From positions 8,928,001 through 8,992,000 of the forward strand of contig OZ316899.1 in the NCBI GenBank assembly GCA_973895155.1: DNA of 64,000 nucleotides, in the 5' to 3' direction. A program made the translations under genes and the position numbers. The notes under the pieces were generated by a model. It ran no database searches and had not been told where the DNA came from. It saw nothing but the letters and a program-made list of their open reading frames with translations. This document shows positions 44,874-56,626 of this stretch, piece after piece (position 1 is the first letter of the stretch; each line of letters begins with the position of its first letter). The DNA is from Marsupella aquatica. Its lineage: Eukaryota > Marchantiophyta.

Positions 44874-45719
44874 TTGTGGCTTTCTCAGGTAAGTTTCCTC
44901 GCTAGGGTACATCATCGATCCTTTGCAAGCAAACGGGAGACTAAGCTAGTAACTGAGTCCGCTTGCAGTATGGCAATAGAGGCAAAGTTGGAGGATGCGT
45001 GGAGCACCTGTAGGCAAGCTTTTGGTGCAATTTTGTGGTCACCTGTGGCCTTAGTTTGTGACGGCCTGTTTTGGTCTTGCCTTGGACTACTGAGCGAGTT
45101 TTTCCGCTTTTTGCATGAGCTGCTTGAGCGTCTCATTGCTGTTGCTCGTCCTCAACCAGAAGTTCCTGATTTCAGCCCTTAGTCTGCTGGTAATCTCACT
45201 GTTGTTGCTCGTCCTCAACCAGAAGGTCCTGATTTCAGCCCCCAGCCTGTTGAGAATCTCACTACTGTTGCTCGTCCTCAATCAGAAGGACATAGTTCCA
45301 GCCCTCATCCTGCTAAGAATCCAAAAGATGAGCATGGAGAGCAGCAATGGATGCATCCTGTATATGAGCACCATAGCCAGCCAGCTCAAATTCCAGCTCA
45401 GCAACCGATAGTGAGAGAGCGACATCTACTGTATGAGCATGGGCAGGCAGCTCAAGTTTCAGGGCATGGCCAGCATCAGATTGATCCAAGCTTTGATGTA
45501 TTATATTTTAGATGCAATCATCCCTCCTTGCATAGTAGGAAACGGTGGTATGCAATGGGGAAAGGCCGGAATCCTGGTATCTATGAATGTTGGGAAGAAG
45601 CAGAGCGCAAAGTCTCAGGTTTTAGTGGCAATAAACACAAGTCTTTTAGGCTTATAGAAGAAGCAGAGAACTGGTTATTGGGTCATGTGCCGATAGAAGG
45701 TCTACATAGGAATTTATAA
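44874..45719 (+). CDS. Protein with viroplasmin/RNase H1 N-terminal (Cauli_VI) domain
   Basis: One frame of 281 codons with a single TAG at 45180-45182. Near the N-terminus is a hydrophobic stretch (AILWSPVALVCDGLFWSCLG) that could be a membrane segment or helix. Next come three copies of a 20-residue repeat VARPQPExPDFSP plus spacer (45138-45310; 60-bp unit), then a Gln/His-rich linker. The C-terminal domain (about 45537-45690: WYAMGKGRNPGIYECWEEAE, SGFSGNKHKSFRLIEEAENW) matches the small RNA/DNA-hybrid-binding fold at the N-terminus of RNase H1 and in caulimovirus viroplasmin. No RNase H catalytic domain follows. The TAG lies where the second repeat has CAG, so it may be one C-to-T change, or the true start may be downstream. 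Could be a host gene or an endogenous remnant. Confidence 0.6.
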
Positions 45720-46132
45720 GAACTTTTGCGGATCTAACTTGGCAGTGTTGTTGCACTGCACATTGTAATACATTTTGTAAAATTAAAACAATTTCAATGT
45801 TTATTTGTACTCACACGTTGTACAAGATGAAGTCTACTTATGGTTGAGTAACCAGCAAACTCTCTTGCGATCCTTTGCAAGATTGTATTTCCACCAGAAT
45901 ATTTGTACTCCCACCCGCAGAGCTTGCGTTGTAGTAGTTCCGTGCTCATTACCAACTGGCCCATGCAAGTCCACATTTAACTGCGTAAAGAGCTTGCTAC
46001 CCTGGTTGCTACTAAGAAATGATTTGTAGGCCAAATCAAACTACACATGGTCCAACATATATTTGTTCAGCAAATATATAGCAGCTGCTCAAGATAGAAG
46101 TGTACAACTATATGTTCCTGCCAAGTCTTTTA
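45720..46132. other. 3' flank, no gene
   Basis: AATACATTTTGTAAAATTAA shortly after the stop is a likely 3' untranslated region. Nothing else is supported. Confidence 0.4.
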
Positions 46133-46316
46133 ATGGAAAACACTGATGTCTCAAGGTTTCTGTTGGGCCAGTCTTTTCTCACCGTTGTCCCATATAACTC
46201 TATGTGTCATAGTCATTAGCCACCATGGAAAACACCGATGTCTCAAGGTTTATGTTGGGCCAGTCCTTTCTCACCGTTGTCCCATATAACTCTATGTGTC
46301 ATAGTCATTAGCCACA
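46133..46316 (+). repeat. 92-bp tandem duplication
   Basis: ATGGAAAACACTGATGTCTC at 46133 and ATGGAAAACACCGATGTCTC at 46225 start two adjacent copies with about three differences. Non-coding. Confidence 0.92.
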
Positions 46317-46591
46317 GTCACCCAAACAACTACAAAACTACCTTAAACAACTAGAATCCTCTTCATCTCTAATTAGAGTAGTTTTAAAAATTGTCCTTAG
46401 TCACTCAAATAAAACAAATGAGTTATTCTTTCTATTGCAGTGGTAAACTTAGTTGCTTTTACAAGCCAGATACCACTCTTCAAAAACGCAGTTGTTGGGA
46501 TTGCTTAAGAGTTGTTTCCGACCAGGAGTAAAAAAGGACATAGTTGTAAAAACCCAATTTCCTTCTAGTGAGGGTGGAGAAACGTGAACTT

Positions 46592-47337
46592 GAGAAGAGA
46601 TTGAAGGAATTGCTCCACGGCTCAGTCTTATCAGTAATCCAACAATTGGATAATACTCTCTCAACTGCTATAGCTGGAATAGCACTCTCTATTACTGACA
46701 CCCTTTAGCTTGCTACATTGACGTCTGAAGGATGGAAAAATGACACCAAGAACTTGACGAAATTGCTTCAGCAATTACCAACCAGAAGAATTTGTTGGAC
46801 AGGAAGTATGAAACGATTCTGAACTTGATTGGAGATTTGAAAAAATATACTGAGAATCATTTGGAATTCTGTTCAGCCTTCACACTTGTCCAGGGTACCC
46901 CATCAGACGTACCACAGGGAGTAACTCATGTTTCAAAGGAGGACAAAGCGAATGCAGTCGAAGCCATTGCTCCCTGTGAGAAGGTTGTTGATCAACAATC
47001 GAATGTTGCTCCAACCCTAGTCATGACATCATAGGACCAGCCCTTTTATTCTCTTCTTGCTCCAACCAATGTTTTTATTGATCAGAACAAGGCATTACCA
47101 GTAGTTGATGCAAATTGTCTTCGCGTACCTACTCCTAGACAGAAATCACCAGTTTCTAATGCTTATGACAATTTTTCCAACACTGCCCTACTACGGTCCA
47201 TGACTACTCCAACAACAGATTTATTAGCACAGACTGATTTACAGAAGGAGATTGAAGTAGACAAACCAGAAACTGAGTCTGAAGAAGTGAATAAGGCTTC
47301 GCTTCCAAAGAAAAAGAAACTGAAGCGAAAACACTAG
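46592..47337 (+). pseudogene. Retroelement gag-like 3' part, degraded
   Basis: Helical coding remnant in two frames: EKRLKELLHGSVLSVIQQLD (46592 on, frame 2), then after a shift near 46760 DEIASAITNQKNLLDRKYET and LIGDLKKYTENHLEF (frame 1). One TAG lies at 47032-47034. It ends in a basic tail (SLPKKKKLKRKH) at 47337. The coiled-coil and charged tail resemble the ends of the gag-like genes in this window. It is followed by a polypurine tract and LTR, consistent with the last ORF of an LTR element without pol. Confidence 0.45.
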
Positions 47338-47825
47338 GAGATATCTCTCACGTTTTCAGTGCAGTTAGTGGAAATGATTTCCAATTCTGGTTGAAGTGAC
47401 ATTATGAGCATTTTCCTTGGATTTATTGCTCCTCTGGTACGGTGATGAAGAGATCTCATTTTGATGTTGAAGTATTTTGATGGAGAATTTCTTCCAGTGT
47501 ATCACTTCACTGTACACTGTTGGAGATTTATTTGCACTTCACTTTCTTTGATGCAGATTTTACCTCCCTTCAATGCCATTTCTATTCCGTGTGTTTCTTT
47601 CCATTACACTTCTCACCCTGAGTTTACTCAAACCTGAAAAGACTCACTGAATCACATACAAAGTCAACCCAAGCGCAAATTCAGACCTGAAGTCCTCAAG
47701 TTCAATCTGTCCACTATTAATTTTTTTGAGTAAGAAATGTTATTATCTTTAGCAATTTTCACCTGAAGCATTTTTCTGAAGAAAACTGTTTGAAGACTTA
47801 CTGTTCGCGGGGTCGCTTAACATTT
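47338..47825. other. 3' untranslated region of LTR element
   Basis: AT-rich, pyrimidine-biased, no gene. Leads to the polypurine tract. Confidence 0.4.
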
Positions 47826-47838
47826 AAGGAGGGGATTA
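47826..47838 (+). promoter_or_regulatory. Polypurine tract
   Basis: AAGGAGGGGATTA directly precedes TGTGGAAATC, the LTR start. The same AAGGAGGGGAT is found at 29098. Confidence 0.65.
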
Positions 47839-48840
47839 TGTGGAAATCTTTTTTTGTGGAAGTATTATAAAGGAGTATTAAACCTAAACTTTTCAAATCT
47901 TTTGAAGCATTTTAAGTGACAAAATGAAGTCACTTAGAGAAGATGAAGGAGTTAAGGACATAAGAAGATCAATTTAAGCCAACAAACTGTTTTTCACTGA
48001 AGAATCCTTTTGAAATCGACAAATCATTTTCACATCTGAAGAATCACTCTGGCGTTTTAAGTTGAATTCTGATTCAACATCTCTTAGACCGTTTTCTCTC
48101 CCTTTTCCCTAAATTGAACTCATTAGATAGAATTTAGCTTAGCTAAAACTAGTTTAGCCATCATTAGGAGTCTTAGCTTAGAAAACTAGACAGTTGAGAC
48201 TACTCACCTCTTCATATCTTCAATTGATAGTTAGTTTGGAGGTAGTTTAGCAATCTTTTCAGATCTCTTTGATCTGTGAGGGAGTATTACATTTTTGAAC
48301 TCCCAGGCAAAATTGCCTTGTCATTTTCTCTAGAAATGATTTGTGACTAGTTTGAGTCATTTCCTCATGCCAGGTTGGGCTTAGGAGGAATAATTGCAGA
48401 AATGAGAAAATGCACCACCAAAATTTCACTGTTATTCATGATTTCCTTGTGCCTTTCTTGCAAACCTTGGAATGAATAAATACATTTTAAGAAAATGTTT
48501 CTTTGGTTTTGTATGGTTTTGTATGAGTAAGTTCTGAAATCTAGAGTTTAGAGAATTGTAGTGAAATCCCTAATGTAAAACCGATCTTTGTTGAATATAA
48601 GGAATTTAGGAATGGAGCGAAAATCAAACTTCTATTGAGAAGGAGCGATAATCAGAGAGTTTTCATATTAAAATGATTGATCATAAATATTTTGAGTGTT
48701 ATATAGTAGTTGTGTAAGGAAAGAGATTTCTAAAGATCTCAAAGACCTTAACACTATCATAAGTTGATTTCCTTTATTCCATACAAGAATGAATTCAAGT
48801 TTCTAAGACACGTTTTATAGAAGTTTCATCTAAAATGCTT
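47839..48840 (+). repeat. 3' LTR, about 1 kb
   Basis: Begins TGTGGAAATCTTTTTTTG after the polypurine tract and extends to the junction with the minus-strand family A gene at about 48840. Inner parts (CATGCCAGGTTGGGCTTAGG, GAATTGTAGTGAAATC) are matched by a diverged copy at about 61900-62500 (CATGCCAATCTTGGGCTTAG, GAGAATTATAGTGAGTC). Confidence 0.55.
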
Positions 48841-49980
48841 ACCACACTTGCCCCTTCAAGCTGTCAATCTGAGCTCGAAGCCGTGAGATTTTGGCATCCT
48901 TTCCAACTCTGGCTTGAACGGCCAAGGCTAACTTGGCTTTAGCGTCACTGACCTGGGTCAGGGCGGTCGCAAGTTGAAGTCGGAGAAGTTGCAACTCGGT
49001 ATCTTGGCTTGAGGCTTCATCCAAGAGCTTGGCTGCCTCAACACAATACTGCTCAATCTTGGTTGTGGCTTCAGCGTGAGCTCGCCCCGCTTTTACTGCC
49101 GCCACCAGCTCTTGGCTGAAGAAGTAAGCCACCTTGCGGGCCATGAACTCCCCCATGTCCCAACCAACTTGTTAGGAGAAGTCGCCCAACAACCCATTCA
49201 AATACATGCCCGGTGCAAAGAGTTCCGGGTTCACCAGGCTGTGCCCAGTCGGGTTTGAGTAGGGACAAACCTTGACTCGGGCAGAGGCCAAAGATGTTAC
49301 ATCTAGCCCTGGGGTGGTAAGAGTAGAGGGGGAGGGGTTCCCAGAAGGGAAAAGGGGACCCACTTGTACAGTTGCAAAGGGTACCAAGATTTCCTCCGGG
49401 ATCACGGCCTCTGGTTCGGGGCCAGCTTCAACCCGCTCGGCTGTGATTGCAAGGGCCTGGTTTTGGGCATCTAGGGTTGCAATAACCGCCAAGTCTGGCA
49501 TAGAAGAAGGTGCCTCAACTGTTGTTGGTGGGGTCAAGGTGGACACCACAGGCGCTGGACTCTGGCTCTCGGGTTGTGGCCGCCTCTCTTGAGCAGGGAA
49601 GACTCACCTGGCTGGGGTGAGTTTGGGCTCGTTGCACCTCGAAAGGGTAACTTGACAATCAAAGTGGGTGTACCACTCGATAATGATCTCGATGTGGCTT
49701 GCGAGGTACGCCTTTCCCCCAAGGTACAAGGTTTTCCTTCGTCGCTCCATCTCTTTGTGGAACTTCTTGACAATGAAAGAAGCCCACTTCCTAGGCCAGT
49801 AGTTTTTGACCTGGATCACCTGGGCAACGGATATCTTGCCCCGCAGCTCCATCATGTGGAGAGGATACCTCTGAAACTCCAGCCATTCTGCAATCTCCAA
49901 GATGAGGCATGTCCTCATCAGGAAACCATTGTCCACCACACCCTCAACCGGGAAGCTTGAAGATTGGTGTGCGCCCCCTT
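48841..49980 (-). pseudogene. Family A ORF, C-terminal half (second copy)
   Basis: Homologous to 2900-4000 on the plus strand: VDNGFLMRTCLILEIAEWLE, VIQVKNYWPRKWASF, YLNGLLGDFS and a coiled coil ending DSLKGQVW. From 49939 to 48841 it is one frame with two stops: TGA at about 49604, where the other copy has Trp (RWVFPA), and TAA at about 49142, where the other copy has Gln. Both fit C-to-T or G-to-A decay. The last third of the coiled coil is cut off by the LTR at 48840. Confidence 0.8.
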
Positions 49981-52649
49981 AAAGGTGTCACATAGGGGCG
50001 TTAGTTAATTTTTGAGCTTATTAAGACTTATAGTTACCTCTTTGTGTGTAATTTCAGTGTAGTTGAAGGCTTTAGGCCTTGGTAAACTTTGAACCTAGAA
50101 GATTGAGTGAGAAGTTAATAGTGAAGTCAATTCAATCTTCTAGGTTTAATAGTTAATCTTTGTAATATTTTAATCAAATCTTTGTAGGTCATGAAAAACT
50201 CTGAATTTTTCATGATTAGATAGATTTTAGATAGAGAAATCTACCCAAAAAAATGTCAGGCGAAATGGACATGTCATTAGTAAGTTAGTCATTTTTGTTT
50301 CGCATATTAACACTTAATTTGGTTCTTTGACACTTAGAATAGTTTTTTGTTTTTGCAACTTTATACTAAATTGGTATCTTTAAGTATTTTATTGGTAAAC
50401 TTAGATTAGTCCAAAAAGTCTGAAAATTTGCCATAGTGGAGACTATACGTAGTAGAAGGAGCTGAAAAACTTTTGGTACTTTTGAAGATCAGGTTAAGGA
50501 GTAAACAATAGTTGTGGGAGATACTTTGAAGGTTTTGATGACTTGGATGTCCCGGTCGGACGATGTCCAGGATGTCAAGGACATCAACTCCCGACTTTAG
50601 ACGGCCAAGACTACTTTCCAACATTTTTCACCAAAAAACTCAAAGCTTTAGGCCCTAGTCGGTGATCAGCCTGATTGAGGCATGAGATTAGGTAGGAGTG
50701 AAGACTCCATGAACAATCAATTGATGAGATATGGTGGATTAGGTAGTCATCAGTTGCAGACAACAAAGTGAAGCAGTTGTGGCCTGGAAGGACAAGTCGA
50801 ATTGGAGAAATAATGTCAAATTACAAGTAGCCGAAGTTGAAATTTGCAAAAAACAAATGGTAGGAAAGCTCAGCGACACCAAATATTTTATGGAGCCACA
50901 TTTGCTTAACCGAATTGGTTAAAATTTGGTGTGAAGGTAGAAGGAAAGTAGAAGCACCTTCTAGAAAAATATGAGCACCAACCAAGCTGTGGTTGGTGAG
51001 AGAAAAATCAGATGCCAGAGGGGGGTCTGCAACTTTCTAGCTTTTGTTGCAAATCTGATTTCACACCTTCAAGCAAACGAATGTTGTTGTAATCAATGAT
51101 TGGTGGGAAGATGGTGATGGTGATTAGTTGTGATTGTGAAGCACATGAGATAGAAAGTAGTAAGCTGGAAGGGAAGGTCGAAATGGAGTTAGGAGTTCCA
51201 ATCGCAAGTCGCCAAAGTTGAAATTCATGCAAAACGAATGACAGAGAAAATCAGCAATGGTAAATATTTTCTAGAGCAACATTTGCTTGACCAAATTGGC
51301 TCAAATTTGGTGTGGAGGTAGAAGGGAAGTAGGCGCACTTTCTGGCAAAGTATGAACACCAAAAAAAGTCTGGTTGATGAGAGAAAAATCAGATACCAGA
51401 GGGGGGTCTGTAACTTCCAATTTTTCTATGCGAAATTCGATTCTATGATTTGAATCAGTGGACCAGAGTTTGAATGGAGGTTAGAAGCTTGATTAGGAGC
51501 TAGTAAGAGAGGGAAGCACTCAACCCATGGTGAGGTTTGGATTGGAGTGGATTGGAGTGGCTGAAGAGTATTTAAGGATTGTAGTTCTTGTGTTGAGGGA
51601 CAGATGCCTTGTTGCTCAAGTGGAAACTTTACCCACATGGAGTGGAAACTAAGATCAACAAGCATATGATCCCAGAGTGGATAGTTGTAGAGAAATGAGG
51701 AGAAGGACCCTGGATAGAGGTTTCATTTGTACCAGGAAAATTTATGATATTACATAAAGTCTCTTTTTCTTGCATTCCTTCTTTGCTACGATTCCAATGT
51801 TGTAGTTGGCATGAGAACTGAGCTTTAGAGGGATCAAGTACCTAGATGTTACCTTTTACCCAATCTGGTTGATTTACTAGAGGTTCAGTGAGAGAATATT
51901 GTGTTGTGATTTCAGGTTTTCCTTGGTTCGGGCAATATACCTTGGCAGCATATTGGCGATTCCTTATGGTGCTTTGGTGTCTCTAGTTGTGGGCTTTTGG
52001 CAAAGCGATTACAGGTTTTCCCTGGTCGTTGTGTTTGGAGTACTTTAATAAATCTGGAAGTGCAACCTTCTCGCCATGTGTGTTTTGCTGTCTTGATTTG
52101 GCTGCTCTGTTGGCCGAAGTTAGTCGACACCCCCAGGAGTGACAATCTGAACTTCAGAGCTGGGAGGTGACTCGGGAGGTGACAAAAAGTATTGATTTGG
52201 CCAAAGGCTGCTGAAACTTGGGTGCTTGAGATTGGGTTGCAGTCGGGACCAATGGGCTCAGCCCCTAGTTTCATCCTGCAAACCAATTGATGGTAGGAGG
52301 AGTTGATATGACCCCAACAACATGGTTTGTTCCAGTGAGCTTTTAGCAGGGTGATTTCTTACAGGTTTTCCCTGGTCACCTTGTGTAAAGAACTTTAGTA
52401 AAATTGGCACTCTCATGAGGGGGCCTTGTGGAGAGTTAGGTCTTGTTGTTTTGTCGTTGTAGTTTGTTGTTTTGAAGTGGATAAAGCTCTCTAGCCTCTT
52501 GGAAGATAGAGGTGGGGTTTTGTTTGGTTTCTAAAAAAGTCTGTTCATCCATCTTCCGCTTGTGGTCTCACCCTAAGCTCTTCCATGGGAACAAACTGGT
52601 AGAGATAGCAATATCTTTGCTTGGGTTGTGTGCTACCCGTGAGTTACCC
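49981..52649. other. Insertion splitting family A copy; no gene
   Basis: 2.7 kb of C-poor sequence between the two halves of the ORF. It holds a perfect 15-base inverted repeat (50092-50106 and 50132-50146), a diverged tandem duplication (about 50774-51060 and 51154-51436), and two related stretches containing ACAGGTTTTCCCTGGTC (52009 and 52361), a sequence typical of LTR-type repeats. No coding region is supported. Confidence 0.5.
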
Positions 52650-53755
52650 TCCACAACAATTGGTACTTCGCTCCCTTGCCTCTCGAGGCTTGTGATTCCA
52701 CCCAATTTTGTCCCTTGGGTAGACCAAAGATGAGTTTTAGTCATTCCTTGGTCAGGGACATTACACGTCCATCCGCACGGGTTTGTTGACAGGCCTTGTT
52801 GAAGTTCTGGATGAACTCCGTCGTATCTTGCCCATAGTACCTGCAAGTGTTCCAAGGGAGGGTGGCGAGGTTTTCAAACCCTTGGGCCATGCATGGTCAG
52901 CTTGGCCACTACGACGGTGGCCACGGGTAGTCTGGATACTGCAGTCGGCTCCTTCCTCTTCCTACTCTGGGATTGGTTTTTGGGGTGACTTGTGGAGGGG
53001 GACATCTCCCCATCTTCTCTCTCTGGCAGTGGTATTGGTACCGCCATTAGAACTGGTGTCGAGGATGCAACTGTCACCGTGTTGTCTACCAGGACCACCT
53101 TCCGGGTTTGGGCTTGTTGGGACGGCGATGTGTTACCCATCCTGGGTCAGTGCATCCCTGGTGGTTTACGGACAAGGGGTGGAGGAACCTCCTTGTCCTT
53201 CGAGCTTAGGTTCACCACGTTCACCATGGATCATACCTGAGCGGGCTATACAACCGGTAGTGGGGAGCGGCTTGAGGGAGGCCAAGGCGGCGTCTGAGCT
53301 TGGCTGTTCCCGAGGAGGATGGATGTCGTAGCTACTGGTGCCATAGAAGCTGAGGTTGAACCGCACACTTGGGTCATGGTATGCCTAGGCTGGGCGAGTG
53401 CCTGTGCTTCGGCAAGAATATCATTGAAGTGGTGTCGTTCTAGGTTGATAGTCCCTGGAATTTGGAAGACCTCGTCGGGGAGGCGGAGGATGGCTTCCCC
53501 AAAGCCGATGTACTTATCCCCATCGAAGAAGAGTTTAGAGATCTCTTCATCCTTATAGTACTTGCTTTCAAAGTTGAGTCCAAAGTCACAAATCCAGTGG
53601 GAACGGCCTAGCAGACGGACTCGACATTCAAAATGCTTCTCAATGGCATACCTCCGCAGATTGGTATCAGCGAGCGAAGCGGCAAGATGACTTCCTATCA
53701 AAAGAAATTGATACCAAAACCGGACAGCTGAACTGGAAAGGATAGGGCCGGTCAT
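52650..53755 (-). pseudogene. Family A ORF, N-terminal half (second copy)
   Basis: Starts at ATG 53755 (MTGPILSSSAVRFW). It continues EEISKLFFDGDKYIGF and IPGTINLERHHFNDIL, matching the plus-strand copy at 1700-2060. A Pro/Ser-rich linker follows; then, after frame changes near 53250 and 52880, QGFENLATLPWNTCRYY, MSLTKE and LIFGLPKG, ending GKGAKYQ at about 52650. Both halves contain a version of the KGAKYQ segment, so the interruption either duplicated about 20 bases or joins two separate copies. The frame-preserved first 170 codons make this copy better at the N-terminus than the plus-strand one. Confidence 0.75.
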
Positions 53756-53980
53756 ATGGCAAGCTGTGTTGGGTTCCTAAGGGGGAGACAGTGGAGCTGA
53801 TAGCAAAGTTGGCGCGAGGAGTGAACTGTTGATTTAGAGGCAGGGAAGAGCTTGCCTTTTATACCCTTGCGGGGCGTCGACCAATCGGCTCCTCCTGCTC
53901 TGATAGGCCAAGTCCCTCACGCCCAAAGCGTACCAACCACTCCTCAGGTCCGGGTCAGGGCGTGTCAGAGGGCCGCCTCC
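53756..53980 (-). promoter_or_regulatory. Promoter-like region of family A ORF with TATA box
   Basis: In minus sense GGGTATAAAAGG (53866-53855) lies about 100 bases before the ATG at 53755. The surrounding 200 bases align with 1480-1700. A good TATA box at a conserved distance from the ORF suggests the transcription start lies at about 53825. Confidence 0.65.
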
Positions 53981-54149
53981 GGATCAGTTATACAGATTTG
54001 AGGTAGACGGCCATAACGCGCTGTCCTGAGGATAAGCAAAGAGGTGGGAAAAGAGGCTCAAGGGACACGCAGGGTGTATGGCTGCTTGAGATAGGAAACG
54101 GTTGCAAACAAGATAAAGTAGACCCTAAGCACTTCCTTTCATCCACATC

Positions 54150-54186
54150 ATCACAAGCAAGCAAGCAAGCAAGCATGCATGCATGC
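54150..54186. repeat. (CAAG)n and (GCAT)n microsatellite
   Basis: AAGCAAGCAAGCAAGCAAGC followed by ATGCATGCATGC. Confidence 0.9.
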
Positions 54187-56626
54187 TTTCGAAACTCAAG
54201 CCATTTACATACTCATATCCAATCACAATCAAAATAACTAGTTCAAGCTTCCCAATGTAATCCTCACAAGTCTAAGCCCAACATTCAATTGGTCACCATT
54301 CCTTTTCCAACACTTGATTGCACACAATCCCTTGCAACCTTCTAAGGTACACAAGTTCAAGTGTACATTCAATGTGGTCAAGTTAAGGGTCACTCTTGGT
54401 TGTGGCTAAGACAAGTGGGACATCCAAAGGTATGCAAGGCATCTCTATGCACCATTCAAACATCCAACTTTCAAAACATGGGAAACTACTTTCGAAAAGT
54501 GACCTAGGGTTGGTCAACAAACTCCTTAACAAACATGGAATTGACCTTAGTCCCTTCCTCTAGTAGAACCACCAAGTATAATCCACAAACAACCCAATCC
54601 ATCAATCGAAAATGCCTTCACTCTTTACTCTTGCAACTTCCCTCATGCATAATAACTACTTTCAAAAGTACCTTCATTCAACCCATCTACTTTCAAAAAC
54701 ACCTTCAAGCTCACAACAACATTCGAAAATGGCATGAAGACATTCATTCTAACCATTCCATCACTCATAGCCAAAGCAAGGCATCAACACACATCTCAAA
54801 AACGAGGATACCTCTCCTCAAAATGCATAGCAAGAAGGCACATGTAGCATCATGGCCTCCAATTAAAAACATGGGTCACAAGCAAGACCCTCCTAGCAAA
54901 AATGAATCATCACCAAGTGTAATCATCAACCAAGCATTCAAAATCCCTCCATAGCCTATCCAAGCTTCAAAACCCTAGTCTCCTTCTCTCATACTTCCTT
55001 CTATCAACCAAATCTACTTTCGAAGCTTCAAGTCAAGGAGTTTACAAGAGAGTAGTCCTTCTTAGTGAGCCATCTCTAATGCAAGACTCCCAAGCTTCAA
55101 CAAGATTAGGTCTCATCTCCTCTAAGCTTTCGAAAATCTCCTACAAGTCCATTCTCCTCAAAACTTGAAGCAACAAACCTACATTCGAGTATGCCTTCTT
55201 GTGGGCAATCTCTCATGCAAGCTCCTTATACTTCCTACTCACATCCTACCTCCTTCCTAAGGCTTCGAGTCAGCCTCTCCTACATTCGAAACCTCTCTCC
55301 AAATCCCTAGAAAAACCGTCACAAAACTCAATCTCTTCACATTCAAAGCTTCTACTCCATCTATCTCTTCACAAAATTGCCTCTACATCTCCTACCCTCA
55401 AAATCCTAAGGCCATGGCCAAGGAGGAGGGCTCCCCTTCACTCATGCCTCATGCTCGAGCTCCCCTCAAGAGGTTCGCTCCTACAACTAAAAATGGGACT
55501 TAACACTCCAAAACGGCAGCACTTCAGCAGCATCTAACCTCCGAACCCTTGGCCACTCGAACTTCCTCCTTTAGTATCCACGTGGGAAGGCCCAGGGCAC
55601 CCACAAGCTCCTCCACTTATGGTTTTAATCCTCGTTGAATCACAGCCCTCGATCTCACACCAATTAGATCAAACGGCCAAAAATGAGCCAAAAAACCTCT
55701 CCTTAGTAACTTGCAAACCAAAAGAGCTTCGACCTTTTTGAAAAAGCCACAACCTCCACCAAGCCCTAACTCACATCTCCACCTTCAATCCAAACCATCC
55801 ATTAACCAAAACCAAGATCCACCGTTGAAGTAGATACATTGAATCTGGTCCATTTAACACAAAAATCTGAATCTGGTCCAAATCTCACAAAACTGATGCA
55901 CTTGGTCCAAACCCTCTTACATGCCTTGAACCTGGTCACCTCCTCCATGTATTCAATGAACCTGGTCACCATGTCGCCAAAACCCTAAATACCTTGCCTG
56001 TCGAGCAAGCAACCTCCATTCCGCTGATCCGCCAAATGATAACTTAATCGCTGGTCACAAATGAAAAACATACCCCACAATAGTAACAAGGGTGGATAGG
56101 CTCGACCTCATCCCTACCTTGACCCTCATAACTCTACTTCCTCCTTCACCTTGGTCAAGTTAGCTCAAGTCAAGTCAACTTGCCCAAGTTAGAAGCAAAA
56201 TTGGTTTCAACTTCCTTCACAAAACATGAAGATTCCTCCTTTAGGATGGAAACCTCATGACAACGCCCCTAATCTGATGGTACGTTTGGCGCAGCACCGC
56301 CAGCCCGAGCATGAATGCTCATTATTGACTAAACTTGTCCTAAACATCATGACTAGCTAATTTGTGTTGCTATAATAACTATGGATTCCTAAGTCTACTT
56401 TGTACATGCTTAGCATGGGTTAAGCCGTATTACTCATTACCAGTCCTGCTGGCGACGTCACAATCGACAACCAAATAGGGACAATCAGCACACTAAATTC
56501 AAAGTATCAATCAATTTCATGCATATTCAACTATCCTAAAACAACATTCCAAGAAGCAATTCCTGTTCTGTGACTCTGTGCAGGTAGTCATCCTCAACCT
56601 CATCAAAGTGAATCGCCAGCTGCTGC
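54187..56626. other. G-poor (plus strand) non-coding tract
   Basis: Over 54190-56250 the plus strand is strikingly poor in G and rich in C, A and T. CTACTTTCGAAA, CTACTTTCAAAA and ACATTCGAAA-like words recur (for example 54487, 54657, 54688, 55014, 55126, 55281). Plus-strand open frames here (54535-54954, 55199-55537) are long only because of that composition; they have Ser/Pro/Lys-rich low-complexity products and no motif. Possibly an LTR or untranslated region of a large element. Confidence 0.4.

Noticed and set aside
52783-53331. 182-codon plus-strand open frame
   Set aside because: Antisense to the family A N-terminal half, which is supported by homology to 1700-2900.
54535-55537. Two plus-strand open frames of 139 and 112 codons
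   Set aside because: Length explained by the G-poor composition; low-complexity products without motifs.
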